NCBI GenBank assembly: GCA_963682025.1
Contig: OY821519.1
Location: 160,748,389-160,812,388, forward strand
From: Cordilura impudica
Lineage: Eukaryota > Arthropoda > Insecta > Diptera > Scathophagidae
Direction: 5' to 3'
Length of the DNA: 64,000 bases
The position numbers were made by a program, and so were the translations under genes. The notes under the pieces are model-generated. The model ran no database searches. It was not told where the DNA came from and was given only the letters and a program-made list of their open reading frames with translations. Below, in pieces: positions 11,551-21,215 of the stretch; the stretch's first letter is position 1; each line of letters starts with the position of its first letter.

Positions 11551-11640
11551 AATAATAATAATAATAAATTCCCGTCGTTCCTATAAGGAGCATAGGGCCA
11601 TAACATATCTGTTCCATTCAATTCTGTCCAACGCTAGTGC
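11551..11640 (-). mobile_element. Tiny 5'-truncated non-LTR retrotransposon fragment inside D RT
   Basis: A 12-base direct repeat CTCGATCAATTA flanks this insert (11539-11550 and 11641-11652). Read on the minus strand the insert is a short open frame (LDRIEWNRYVMALCSL then stop) followed by a (TTA)n tract. That is how a heavily truncated LINE with a trinucleotide tail looks. The frame resembles C-terminal tails of insect LINE reverse transcriptases. The family is not assigned. Confidence 0.65.
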
Positions 11641-11664
11641 CTCGATCAATTAGGAAAAACAAAA

Positions 11665-11668
11665 TACT
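11665..11668 (+). other. Target-site duplication of C, left copy (TACT)
   Basis: TACT at 11665-11668 matches TACT at 39816-39819. Joining D across one copy restores a continuous RT reading frame through the KYF motif, so this is a direct record of C integrating into D. Confidence 0.92.
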
Positions 11669-12223
11669 TGTAATGATGTTGTGTATGCACAATATAGAGT
11701 ACCAAAATGTACAAACATTTAAAATGATATTTGAGCATACACAATATCATTCATGTATTGCAGCGTGTGAGGGCACAACAAAGTAAATTAAAACAACACA
11801 AAATTTAACAATAAAATATATTGATCCAAGTGTGTCACTGGTGTAGAAATAAATGTAAAGGCTTTATGTTACATTTACGAAATTGATTTTTGTTTATGCC
11901 AATGAACTACCAGTGATTTGGGGCACTGGGATTATAATAACAATTCGAACTACGGACTGACAAATGACCGCTCACACACACATGCAAACATGAGAAAATA
12001 GTTTGTAAGCTAGTTGTAAGACAAATTATGTAAAGAGTAGTAAACAGCAATTAAGAGAATTAGAATAATATGTAAAATAGATATATAAGAAAGAACTTGA
12101 AAAAATAAAGACATTCGAAAGATTAGAGTCAAGCAAACAACGTTAGTATTTATATTTAAAAAACATTCGTGTTGTTAACATCATAAATTATATGATAACA
12201 TTTCAATTCATATAATAACCTTA
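11669..12223 (+). repeat. 5' LTR of C (555 bp)
   Basis: It matches 39261-39815 end to end, starting TGTAATGATG and ending AACCTTA. It contains TATATAAG at about 12080 and AATAAAG at about 12102, a plausible promoter and poly(A) pair. Confidence 0.93.
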
Positions 12224-12225
12224 TA

Positions 12226-12243
12226 TGGCGATCCTGGGACGAT
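12226..12243 (+). other. Primer binding site of C
   Basis: TGGCGATCCTGGGACGAT begins two bases after the 5' LTR. Position and TGG start define it. Element I has a related site at 49086 (TGGCGATCTTGCC...). 412/mdg1 elements are primed by tRNA-Arg, which would be the expectation here, but the match was not checked. Confidence 0.7.
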
Positions 12244-12857
12244 CCTGCGACAATACTAAGGACTTAATCTAGGCATCAATAGCAGGGGTATTGATATGCT
12301 TAGCTATTGAGGTACGAATGGAGAATTTTTTTTTGAAGACGCAATCAATGGCAAGGAGCAACATTTTTCTTAGGCCAAAAAGCGTATCAAAGGCGTATCC
12401 GAGTAATCATCATTGCATCACTACATCCAGAACGACTTCAAGGAATGTTTTCCAAACACCAGATATACAGAGCATGTAAAATACGATAAGTAAATAAGTG
12501 AATAAAAATCCAGAAGGTGCATGGGCACAACTGGTAAACATATTCAAGAACTGTGTAAAATTATATATTTGATAAAATGTTTAAAAAATTTTTTTTATGA
12601 CAGTGCTTTGTAAACAAAAAAAAAAGAAAATAAGTGATAAATTGTTAAAATGTGGAAAAATTTTTTTTTTAACAAATTAAGAACAGAATGTATTAAATGT
12701 TTGAATTAAGTTGAAAAACAAAGAAATTGTTAAAATATTGAAAATTGTTAAAGAGTGAATTTTGTGTGGTTTTAGTCAACCATTTTTTTTTGTATTGACA
12801 ACATTTTTTTTAGAAAGGATAACATACGGGCATTTTTTTTTTAATTTAATAGTGGAA
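12244..12857 (+). other. Leader of C, no large ORF
   Basis: This is a 5' untranslated region between primer site and the first mini-ORF, AT-rich with T and A homopolymers. A 62-codon frame at 12291-12479 lacks protein character. I see no other element inside. Confidence 0.6.
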
Positions 12858-13055
12858 ATGGGAAACACCCACAATAAGGTACAGCAAGCTGTTGCAACTT
12901 CAATAAACGCACCCACAGCGGTCAGTATTAGCATAGAGGTAGTAATATTAATATGCATAGCAACAACTTTAATATTATTAGTCAAATACCTTAGACGGTA
13001 CGTGAAGGAACAAATCAGAAGACTACAGGTCAGAAATAATTTAGGAAACAATTAA
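12858..13055 (+). CDS. C leader ORF1: putative N-myristoylated single-pass membrane mini-protein (65 aa)
   Basis: The start chosen is the ATG giving MGNTHNK, a good N-myristoylation signal (Gly2, Asn3, Thr/His, Lys). Residues about 21-43 form one hydrophobic helix (SISIEVVILICIATTLILLV), followed by a strongly basic tail (KYLRRYVKEQIRRLQ). The likely location is therefore the cytoplasmic face of a membrane. The position ahead of ORF2 and gag matches the small ORFs of 412/mdg1 elements, whose role is not established. A decayed relative occurs in element I at 49931. The frame is intact. Confidence 0.7.
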   Translation: MGNTHNKVQQAVATSINAPTAVSISIEVVILICIATTLILLVKYLRRYVKEQIRRLQVRNNLGNN

Positions 13056-13108
13056 CACTGAAAGCGAAATTTAAAATTATAAGATTTATTTAAAATAAAT
13101 ATAATTAA

Positions 13109-13504
13109 ATGGAGAAACGATTGGAAGATGTATTAAAGGAAACAAAAATCACTGAGGAAAACTGGAGCAAGAAATTAAAGGCAGGAGAAGGGTTAGAGAG
13201 ACCAGAAATTTTAAAAATTGGCCCGAGGCCAATAAAAACCTTGAATAGGAATAAAACAGACAGACTTGTAGACATACCGAAGGTAGATCTTTCGATAGTA
13301 AAGAAAAATAGGGGCGATTTTGCAAGCCGCATGAGGAGAAAATTGAACATCTTAAAAAGTGAATTAAGTTACAAAGAAGAAATAAGTAGAAAGAAGCAAC
13401 TAGAAGAAAAAATAAAAAATACAAGAAAAGAATTGAACATGTTTTTGAAGAACAAAAAGAAAAACAAAAGAGTTTTAGAATCACACAAAAATGTCACTAA
13501 ATAA
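13109..13504 (+). CDS. C leader ORF2: basic, coiled-coil-like protein (131 aa)
   Basis: An intact frame starts MEKRLEDVLKETKITEENW, has a conserved-looking Pro/Arg middle, and ends in a long Lys/Glu-rich helix (about residues 75-131) with heptad-like Leu/Ile spacing. It begins 53 bases after ORF1. The start of the frame resembles MEKWELIDQVI in element I (50130). Its function is unknown. A nucleic-acid or protein-interaction role is only suggested by charge and helix. Confidence 0.65.
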   Translation: MEKRLEDVLKETKITEENWSKKLKAGEGLERPEILKIGPRPIKTLNRNKTDRLVDIPKVDLSIVKKNRGDFASRMRRKLNILKSELSYKEEISRKKQLEEKIKNTRKELNMFLKNKKKNKRVLESHKNVTK

Positions 13505-13776
13505 ATAGATATTATTGTAAGCAAAACAAAAAAAAAAAAAAAGAAGAAGAAAATGATAGGATGAAAATATAATGGAAATTGTCACTAGAAACTTATATAC
13601 AAATGAAAATATGACTGAATAATTAGATATTAAGAAAAAAAAAAAAAAGGATAACATGAAAATATAATGGAAATTTTCACTAAAAACTTATATAAAAACG
13701 AAAATTGAATAAATAAAATAAAATAAAAAAAAAAAAAAAAAAAAGGTAAACAATCGAATAAAATTTTTTTTTCTAT
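13505..13776 (+). repeat. A-rich spacer with a 95-bp direct repeat
   Basis: ATGAAAATATAATGGAAATT followed by a TCACTA-like motif and ACTTATAT occurs at 13561 and again at 13656 with small changes, each preceded by a long poly(A) run. This is a short tandem duplication between ORF2 and gag. No ORF is present. Confidence 0.8.
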
Positions 13777-15051
13777 ATGGAAGCCCTATTGGAAAAACTA
13801 AAAGCTATAACAGTGAATGCTAGGAAATCACTAGGTAGACCTTATTCTTTAGAAACAGTAGAATTAAAAAGAAAAGAGATAGCAGAACTACAGAGACAAT
13901 TAGAAAAATATTTAATAGATCCTGAATTGACACAGGAAAATAGACAAAATATTACTGACTCATACAAAGCACTAAGGAAAGAAGCGTTAGAAATTTTAGA
14001 AGCTCACACAAATAAAAAGAATACAGGGAAACTAACACAACAGGAAATGACGAACAACATGATGGACATGAACGAAATATCGCCAATTTCAAAGCTGATA
14101 CCAGTATTTACAGGCAAGAAAGAGGAGTTACATAACTTTGTAACGAATCTCGAAATACTGCATGAGACAGTAGTACCTGAAAAGCAAAGGTTTTTCTTTA
14201 CTTTTGTATTCAAGTCACGTCTGGATTTAAAGGTACAGAATAGAATAAAACAAGAAACAGTTCCGACAAGTGTTAGTGAGTTGGTGTTGGCATTGAAAAA
14301 AGCCTACAAACCCACTAAATCATCGAACAATATACTACAGAAACTAACAAATACGATTCAGATAGGTGACAATATCAGAGGTTTTGCAGATAAGATAGAG
14401 TATCTGATAAGCGAGTTAAATGAAGTGCAAATTGGGTTGATTGGCGAAGCAGACAGATATGCAATATGCAGAACAAATAATGCTTTGGCATTTAACGTTT
14501 TTAAAAGTGGCTTAAGGGATCCACAAATCATATCAACTATCGAAGCAAGTAGAGTAAACACCTTTTCAGAAGCACTAAGAATTGCAGAAGATTCATCAGC
14601 TAGAGTACGGGAAAGGCAAGTACTATATCAGAGCGTAAACAGTAGAGCAAATGGAAATCGTGGTCGCAATAAAAACGGAAATTCGCGTCAAAACTTCAAT
14701 AACAACAGATATAACATCAACAGATCTAACAACACTAACAACAGTTACAATAATAATAGATTCAATGGTAATAATAACAATTATAACAATATCAGATACA
14801 ACAATAACAGCAATAGCAATAATGGCAGTAACGAATTTAGAAATGGTAGCAACAACAGAAACACATATTACAACAACAGAAACAATAATAATGGCTTTAA
14901 TAGAAATAATAATAATTTTAGAGGAAATAACTACAGAAATAGAGGAAATTTTAACAACAGAAGAAACTATAATGTAAACCATATACAGAACCAGGGAAAC
15001 TCCAGACAACCGGAGTTCACCCAAGAAGAACTTCCGGTGATCAACCAATAG
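13777..15051 (+). CDS. gag: C Gag (424 aa), Asn-rich C-terminus
   Basis: The N-terminal 110 residues are helical and charged. A capsid-type domain follows (about 110-270, with ISPISKLIPVFTGKKEELHNFVTNLE and FVFKSRLDLKVQNRI motifs). The last 130 residues are an Asn/Arg/Tyr-rich low-complexity tail made of repeated NNN, NNR and RGN units. No CCHC zinc knuckle is present, so RNA binding probably relies on the Arg/Asn tail. The frame is intact and its 3' end overlaps pol in the -1 frame, with heptamer GGGAAAC at 14994-15000. Confidence 0.9.
   Translation: MEALLEKLKAITVNARKSLGRPYSLETVELKRKEIAELQRQLEKYLIDPELTQENRQNITDSYKALRKEALEILEAHTNKKNTGKLTQQEMTNNMMDMNEISPISKLIPVFTGKKEELHNFVTNLEILHETVVPEKQRFFFTFVFKSRLDLKVQNRIKQETVPTSVSELVLALKKAYKPTKSSNNILQKLTNTIQIGDNIRGFADKIEYLISELNEVQIGLIGEADRYAICRTNNALAFNVFKSGLRDPQIISTIEASRVNTFSEALRIAEDSSARVRERQVLYQSVNSRANGNRGRNKNGNSRQNFNNNRYNINRSNNTNNSYNNNRFNGNNNNYNNIRYNNNSNSNNGSNEFRNGSNNRNTYYNNRNNNNGFNRNNNNFRGNNYRNRGNFNNRRNYNVNHIQNQGNSRQPEFTQEELPVINQ
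14994..15000 (+). promoter_or_regulatory. Candidate -1 ribosomal frameshift heptamer GGGAAAC (C gag-pol)
   Basis: The heptamer is in phase G GGA AAC with the gag codons CAG GGA AAC. From it the -1 frame is open through the gag stop at 15049-15051 into the protease. GGGAAAC is an established retroviral slippery site. A downstream pseudoknot was not evaluated. Confidence 0.75.
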
Positions 15052-15509
15052 ATGAAAACAAAATATTTGGCATATCTCCAGATCTTACAAATTACGTTAA
15101 ATTACACATACTAGAAACAGATTACCCATTAACATTTATGATAGACACAGGAGCGGATGTCTCACTGTGCAAAGAAAATTTTTTATACAGTTATCAAGAG
15201 GATCCAGATGATTATTGTTGCCTAACGGGAATTTCGAAGGAACAAATAAAATCATTGGGTTCAGTAGATGCGAAAATAAAATTTAACAACACAACTATCA
15301 AACATAAAGTACATTTAGTTGCAAGTGATTTTCCGATAAAAACCGATGGGATACTGGGGCGAGATTTTTTGTCCAGATATCGATGCAACATTGACTATGA
15401 CAAATACATTCTAACGTTTGATACAACGGATGATAACATCGTGATACCGATACAAAATGATGCTTTCAGCATTAATACGTTAGAATACCGCCACGAAGTG
15501 AAATCATAA
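15001..15509 (+). pseudogene. pol: C protease, ends in a frameshift
   Basis: Aspartic protease with MIDTGADVSLC at about 15138-15170 and the flap/ILGRDFL motif at about 15350-15370. The frame is open from the gag overlap. It stops at 15507 where the downstream linker continues in another frame, so at least one indel lies near 15490 and another before 15624. Confidence 0.87.
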
Positions 15510-15623
15510 TACCATTCGAAATAAAATTAACAGAGGACAGCGTAATCCTAAATAGAGATAAGGAAAGGCGTATACCTGGCGAATGCAATTATCCCTAGGG
15601 ATGGAAACCAGCATATAAAACTG

Positions 15624-18490
15624 TTGAACGTAACGGATAAAGTCGTAATAGTAAATAATTTAAAAATAGAAACCATAGCATTGAAGGACTATGTCATATG
15701 CTCTATAAATGAAAATAATAATGAATACACATATGAGCGATTCAAAAAGTTGCTGGTCCATTTGAAGCCGGATAATAATGATGAGGAATTAATGATAATT
15801 TTAGAAAAATACCAATCAGTTTTTCACGTAGAGGATGAGGAATTAACAACCAATAATTTCTATGAACAGCATATAGATTTACACGATGAAACACCGGTAT
15901 TCATAAAGAACTACCGATTACCACAGGCACAGACAAGCGAGATAAATGAACAGGTACAAAAACTTTTAAAGGATAATATAATTGAACCATCAATAAGTCC
16001 ATATAACGCACCATTGTTACTAGTTCCTAAGAAAGGACAAACGGATTTAAAAAGATGGAGACTGGTGGTTGATTTTGGAAAACTGAATGACAAGATTGTT
16101 AATGATAAATTTCCATTGACACGATTGGACGATGTTTTGGACAAATTAGGTAGAGCTAAATATTTTTCTACGCTGGATATGACAAGTTCATTCCACCACC
16201 AGATTGAATTAGATCATCAATCACGTCCATACACAGCATTTTCAACACCCGACGGTCATTACCAATATACAAGATTGCCTTTTGGTTTAAAGATATCTTC
16301 AAATAGTTTTCAACGAATGTTGACGATAGCATTATCAGGTTTAGAGTCTGAAGCTTTTCTATATGTTGATGACATAATAGTTTTCGGATGCAGCCTGAGA
16401 CATCATAATACAAATCTGATAAAGGTTTTGGACAGATTACAAAAATATAACCTGAAGTTAAACGCAAGTAAATGTTGGTTTTTGAAACATGAAGTGGTAT
16501 ACCTAGGACACCTAATTACACCAAATGGAATAAAACCTGATCCAGAAAAATTTGAAGCAATAACGAAGTACCCAATTCCGACAAATGCTGACGAGGTAAG
16601 GAGATTCGTAGCATTTTGTAACTATTTCAGGCGATTTATCAAAAACTTCGCAGACATGGCAAGCTGTCTAAATCAACTATTGAAGAAAGGAATGAAATTT
16701 GAATGGACAGAGCAATGTCAAAATGCATTCGAAAATTTGAAACGGAAATTAATAAGTCCACCAATTTTACAATATCCTGATTTCGAAAGACCATTCATAT
16801 TAACAACAGACGCATCTGATTTTGCATTGGGAGCAATATTGTCACAGGGAGAAATTGGTGAGGACAGACCGATATCATATGCCAGTCGCTCACTTAACAA
16901 ACACGAACGAAATAAACCAGTAATGGAGAAAGAGTTACTCGGAATACATTGGGGTATACAATTTTTCAGGCCATACCTATTTGGCAGAAAATTTATAGTG
17001 GTGACTGACCATCGACCACTCGTTTCGTTATTTTCACATAAAAATCCGAGCTCAAAATTGACAAGGATACGCATAGAACTATCCGACTATGATTTTGATA
17101 TAGTATATAAAAAGGGCAGCAACAATACGAATGCAGACGCACTGTCGAGGGTAGAAATAGACTCTGATATTCTAAAAAGTATGATACCTCCTATGATTGA
17201 CGAATCAATGAAGAAAACGCTAGTGATGACTAGAGCAATGACAACGAGTAAAAGTGATACAAAAAATAACAAAGCTGTAAATGAGGATAAAGGTGATACA
17301 TCTCCTGTTGGGACTGGCCGCCTCAAGATGTGGGAATGTACATCAATTGATGATATAAAGCATGCAAGAAAAATTAAATTTATATTTGAGAAGAAGTCGA
17401 CTAATAAAAATAATAGAAATGGAAATAAGAATATTAATATGCGCATAGGATATAGTGACAATTCATGGTACTCAGCTACATCGAAGAAACTAGAATCCAA
17501 TAAGAAGCTGTACAGGGAAGAAAATGAAAATAATATAATTGAAATTGAAGGCGATAAGGTCATAAATGAAACGCGCGTCAGATGTAGCGAAAATCCATTT
17601 TACTTGGATAGAATCTTGGAGAAACTACCATCTATTTTGACAACATTAAATTACAAAACATACGCACTAGAGAAAGGTGACGAAGTATTTAAAAGGGTAC
17701 CCTACGAAAAAATTAAACAAATATGGAATAAAAATAAGAATATCGACGTCGAAATATTGGTATACAGCAATCCTCAAAATATAATGAACAACGAGAAAAA
17801 GAAAGAATTAATAGAATTGTATCATAACACGCCATGTGGAGGACATTTTGGAGTTAGAAAAACTACACTCAGATTGAAAAAGAAGTACATATGGAAAAAT
17901 ATGTCAAAAATGATAAAAGAATATGTAAAAAACGTGCGATCTATGCCAAAGAAACAAACAAACAAGACACACAAAAGAAACACTATGTCAAACTGACATA
18001 CCAAAACAAAGTTTCAACACACTTGTCATTGACAAAGTAGGTCCACTAAGGCCATCAGAACATTGTAGATATATACTTACCGTACAATGCGAATTGACAA
18101 AATATATCATAGCATGTCCAATGGAAACTAAAGAGGCGAAAAACATAGCCAAGTCTTTAATTGAAAACGTATTGAAATATGGAATGTTTAAAGTGCTAAA
18201 ATCTGATAGAGGAACCGAATTTGTGAATGAACTGATGAAGGAATTATGTGAATTTTTGAAAATAGAACAGAGATTCTCAACACCATATCATCACGAAACA
18301 CTGGGAACTGTGGAAAGAAATCATAGAGTTTTAAATGAATATTTTCTTTCATTCGTGACTGATGACAATTGGTACTCATGGGTTCCATACTACACATTTG
18401 CTTATAATACTACACCTCATGTAGACACAAATTACTCACCTTTTGAGTTAATTTTTGGAAAATTACCTAGTGTACCAGGTGACCACAATG
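15624..18490 (+). pseudogene. pol: C RT, RNase H and integrase 5' part
   Basis: RT has WRLVVDFGKLND, STLDMTSSFHHQIEL and the catalytic YVDDI (about 16360-16375). RNase H has TTDASDFALGAIL, the MEKELLGIHWGIQFFRPYLFG motif and TDHRPL. The integrase zinc module has H-x3-H near 17820-17840, but the C-x2-C half is disturbed by a frame change near 17920-17940. The core resumes at 18094 with SDRGTEF and ETLGTVERNHR, giving Asp and Glu of the D,D,E triad. The frame is cut by E after position 18490, and the C-terminal domain is at 38399. Confidence 0.9.
18487..18490 (+). other. Target-site duplication of E, left copy (AATG)
   Basis: AATG here equals AATG at 38399-38402, the bases directly outside the TGTAATG...CATTACA ends of E. 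C integrase coding sequence continues on the far side. Confidence 0.92.
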
Positions 18491-19398
18491 TGTAATGTAA
18501 TTTGCCTTTGACTTGGCTTATTTTAATCGTAAGTTAAACTGCATGGTAAACCGTAGATTAAGGTGTTCAAAAGAATCTTTTGGAGGAGGACTGCGGGAGC
18601 CATTGAGCTACTAGCTTCAATCGGTTGGGGGGTTCGGGTCCTGTTCCATAAAGAATTTATATCTCACTACAAAAATTATTGTAGACTCCCTATTTTTTTT
18701 TTTATATATAAAGTGAGTATTAAATGGACCAGATGACTACAACATTACTTCCTAAAGTAAACCCCATTGTAGCCTGTTTAATTTAATATGAAATAATTCA
18801 AAGGTAACAATCGAATTTGCATTAGTTTTGGATCTACTCATAGATATCTTTTAGGGTTTGGCGCTTCTTTACCCTCCCTTACAAATGTCCTACAAGCGCG
18901 AGATGATTGTAAGTAGGACCCCAGAACATATATCACCCTATCACAACATTAATACATTGTTCGTAAGAAAACACTTCTATTGATTTAGAGATTCATATTC
19001 GAAAAATTCATGATTTATTCAACCCATAGATTACTACACTAAGCAATGATATCGTATATTTTCATAAAATTTTAAATTGTTATATAAAACATAGTTAAAT
19101 CATATTTAGAACAAAGATAGAAAAGTTTTTAAATCAAGCAATAGCACACATGTGCTATTATTATACAAAAATATTTAATATTTAATTATTGGGAAATGAA
19201 AATGCATTATCATATTACGATTCCGAATGTTTTGACGGTTTCAAAACGGAAAACGATTTCGGTTTACAGAATTTTTAAATTACGGAAGTTTACTGAACTT
19301 TATAGAAACAAGCAAAAACTAACAGAAACTACATGATCAAAGAAGAAATCAAAAAAATATTTTATTCATAAAAAAAACATAATTATGAGGTAAATGAG

Positions 19399-19404
19399 AC
19401 TTAT
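19399..19404 (+). other. Target-site duplication of A2, left copy (ACTTAT)
   Basis: ACTTAT ends the left E-LTR piece and recurs at 27746-27751. The uninterrupted LTR at 36563 region reads GAGACTTATCTCTC, with ACTTAT once. Six bases is longer than the four usual for this group. Confidence 0.85.
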
Positions 19405-20123
19405 TATTATAATACCCATAATACCTAAAACACAAATTATATGAATTAACACTTTTGCAATTATTCTTCTCTAATAATTGCGAGTACACATTTTCTTCGT
19501 CTGGATTATTTCCTGACAGACGACATACATTTTATATTTTTTATTCCAAATTAAATTTAAGCATAAGTTTGCTTCGTTCCCAAGATATAGAATTGCAACG
19601 AAACACACTTATGCTAAACATTTTTCAAGCTAAATTTAAAAACCAATAACATATATATATAATTGCAACAAATACATTTTGGCTGAACTAAAATATGCTA
19701 ACACAAGTTGATTTGTTCCCAAACTACACCGGAAACAAAACACACTTATGATTTTCGAATTAAATACAAAAACAATAACATAAGTTTGCTTCGTTAACAA
19801 TACGTAAAAATGTACTGAAACGAAACACACTTATGACAAATATTTTTGGCGAAATCAAAATTGCTAACATAAGGTGTTTGTTACCAATGCATTTATACAG
19901 GAAACAAAACACACTTATGAAATGACGAAATGACAAATGTATCTAGAATAAGTTTTAGCTATAGAATATAAACCAATGTAAATTTGGAAATTAAGGCAGT
20001 AATAAAAAAGTCAGTAATAAAGGTAGTTTAAGATTGATCAGAAAAAAACAATTTGTCGTTTTTTTTATTTATTAAAAATAATAAAGTTTTTTTTTAAAGT
20101 ATTGAAAAATCAATACATTAATT
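19405..20123 (+). repeat. 5' LTR of A2 (719 bp)
   Basis: It runs from TATTATAATACCC to CAATACATTAATT and matches 27027-27745. Internally it contains repeats of an AACACACTTATGA-like motif (about 19598, 19740, 19825 and 19908) alternating with AACATAAG or CATAAGTTTGCTTCGTT, i.e. a degenerate internal repeat set. The start is TA rather than the canonical TG. Confidence 0.93.
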
Positions 20124-20140
20124 GGCGCAGTCGGTAGGAT
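20123..20140 (+). other. Primer binding site of A2 (tRNA-Ser type)
   Basis: TGGCGCAGTCGGTAGGAT overlaps the last base of the LTR. This is the sequence I associate with the tRNA-Ser primed 17.6/297 group. Confidence 0.85.
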
Positions 20141-20951
20141 ACTCGGAGTATCCCGCGAATTAATTAAATATTAAATTAATAAAAAAAAAGGAAAATCCTT
20201 TTTTTTCGCGAGTTACCAGACTTTTAAGTCTTCACCGAGATCCGCGTAAGAACTATTCTAAAATTTTACAAGTGAATTGTGAAAAAACTTTCAAAACTGT
20301 GAAAGAAAAATTTTTTTTTATTATAAACTGTTGCTGAAAACGAAGAAAACTCTTCTAACCAAAACACTAAAAAGTGAAACAAAATTAATATATATTTTTC
20401 TTAACTGTTGCTGAACAAAAGGAACACTTTTACAAACAGGAACTTATATCTAAAAGTGAACATTTTTTTTTAAACAATATTGTTCCAAACGAAAAACTGT
20501 TGCTGAAATAAAAATAAACTGTTTTAAACCGATTAAATCAGAAGCAACGAATGCAATTAAAATCCGCTGTGTGAAAAGAAAGAAAGCCGTCAGAAACCAG
20601 AATCACCGAAACATCATTCAACAAAAAAAAAAAAAAAAAAAAACATCAGTCAACCAGAAAGCATCAACCAACAAGAAACATCAGAAGATATCAACACCCT
20701 AGAGAGAAAGAATATTTACCAACCCCATCTCCATTCAAAGTAAGAATAGATATTTTTAAACTATATTATTATAAAATTATATTATTAAAATTATTATTTT
20801 AAACAAATTGAATCAATATATATTGTAAATTAAATTACGTCCTTGATGACCGACATAAGAGACACTTCGACAGAGTAGACCAATCAATACAGGAAAAGAA
20901 GAGAGAAAAAGGGACGAAAGGACATTTAATTATAGTAAAGAAAATTTTTTC
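20141..20951 (+). other. Leader of A2, no large ORF
   Basis: This is an AT-rich untranslated leader with four spaced CTGTTGCTGAA-type repeats (near 20330, 20405, 20502 and similar) and a poly(A) run at 20623-20643. The spaced repeats could be leader structural elements. I see no protein. Confidence 0.6.
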
Positions 20952-21149
20952 ATGAGTAGCGACGAGTCTAGCGATTACGAGACCGGTGGCTCTAGCACCT
21001 TTCTAGAAACCTTTCTTTGGGTGACTGACGAGGACTCGGGTATAGAAAACGACCTAAGAAGGACTGAAAGTAGAAGAAGAATACTTCTATCTAGGGAACG
21101 TAGGCGTTTTTACTACTATCTACGTCAACAAAGATTGAGAAATCAGTAA
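20952..21149 (+). CDS. A2 leader ORF: 65-aa acidic/Arg-rich protein, unknown
   Basis: It starts MSSDESSDYETGG, with a Ser/Asp/Glu-rich first half and an Arg-rich second half (RRTESRRRILLSRERRRFYYYLRQQRLRNQ) that is predicted helical. It lies 66 bases upstream of gag in its own frame. The sharp acidic-to-basic layout is protein-like. It is not recognised. No second copy of this region is in the window, so conservation cannot be tested here. It could be a chance ORF. Confidence 0.45.
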   Translation: MSSDESSDYETGGSSTFLETFLWVTDEDSGIENDLRRTESRRRILLSRERRRFYYYLRQQRLRNQ

Positions 21150-21215
21150 CATTACATATAAAAATAAAGAGACAATTTTTTTTTATAATACAATTAAAGA
21201 AAGACATTTTTCATA

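Larger units (their letters stand above)
10452..11668 (+). pseudogene. pol: D Pol 5' part: protease, linker and RT fingers
   Basis: A protease with LLVDTGEDI (about 10507-10533) runs in two frames across an A-tract at 10540-10557. It continues to VPCSRIIGMHFLKYFNC near 10720-10770, then to a linker that is open except for TAG at about 11094 and TAA near 11252. The RT N-terminus reads YRIPHSQKLKVIRQAKKSI and, after 11462, LLVDYRQVNKRLLADKFPLP. A foreign segment interrupts at 11551-11640, and the whole is cut at 11668 by C. Confidence 0.8.

Noticed and set aside
12291..12479. 62-codon frame in the C leader
   Set aside because: No domain or compositional signal. The MGN and MEK mini-ORFs further down are better supported and have relatives in element I.
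14623..15048. 141-codon minus-strand frame rich in Ile/Val/Ser opposite C gag
   Set aside because: It is the antisense shadow of the Asn-rich Gag tail (AAT/AAC codons read backwards).
19455..19649. 64-codon frame in the A2 LTRs (also 27077-27271)
   Set aside because: It lies wholly in the LTR, is AT-driven and has no protein character. Its recurrence is due to LTR duplication.
19560..19930. Spaced AACACACTTATGA repeats, considered as a CRISPR-like array
   Set aside because: Units and spacing are irregular and lie in an LTR of an insect element. They are an internal LTR repeat.
20123..20140. tRNA-like pieces at the primer sites (20123, 35630, 12226)
   Set aside because: Only the 18-base tRNA 3' complement is present. 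No tRNA gene or cloverleaf is seen.
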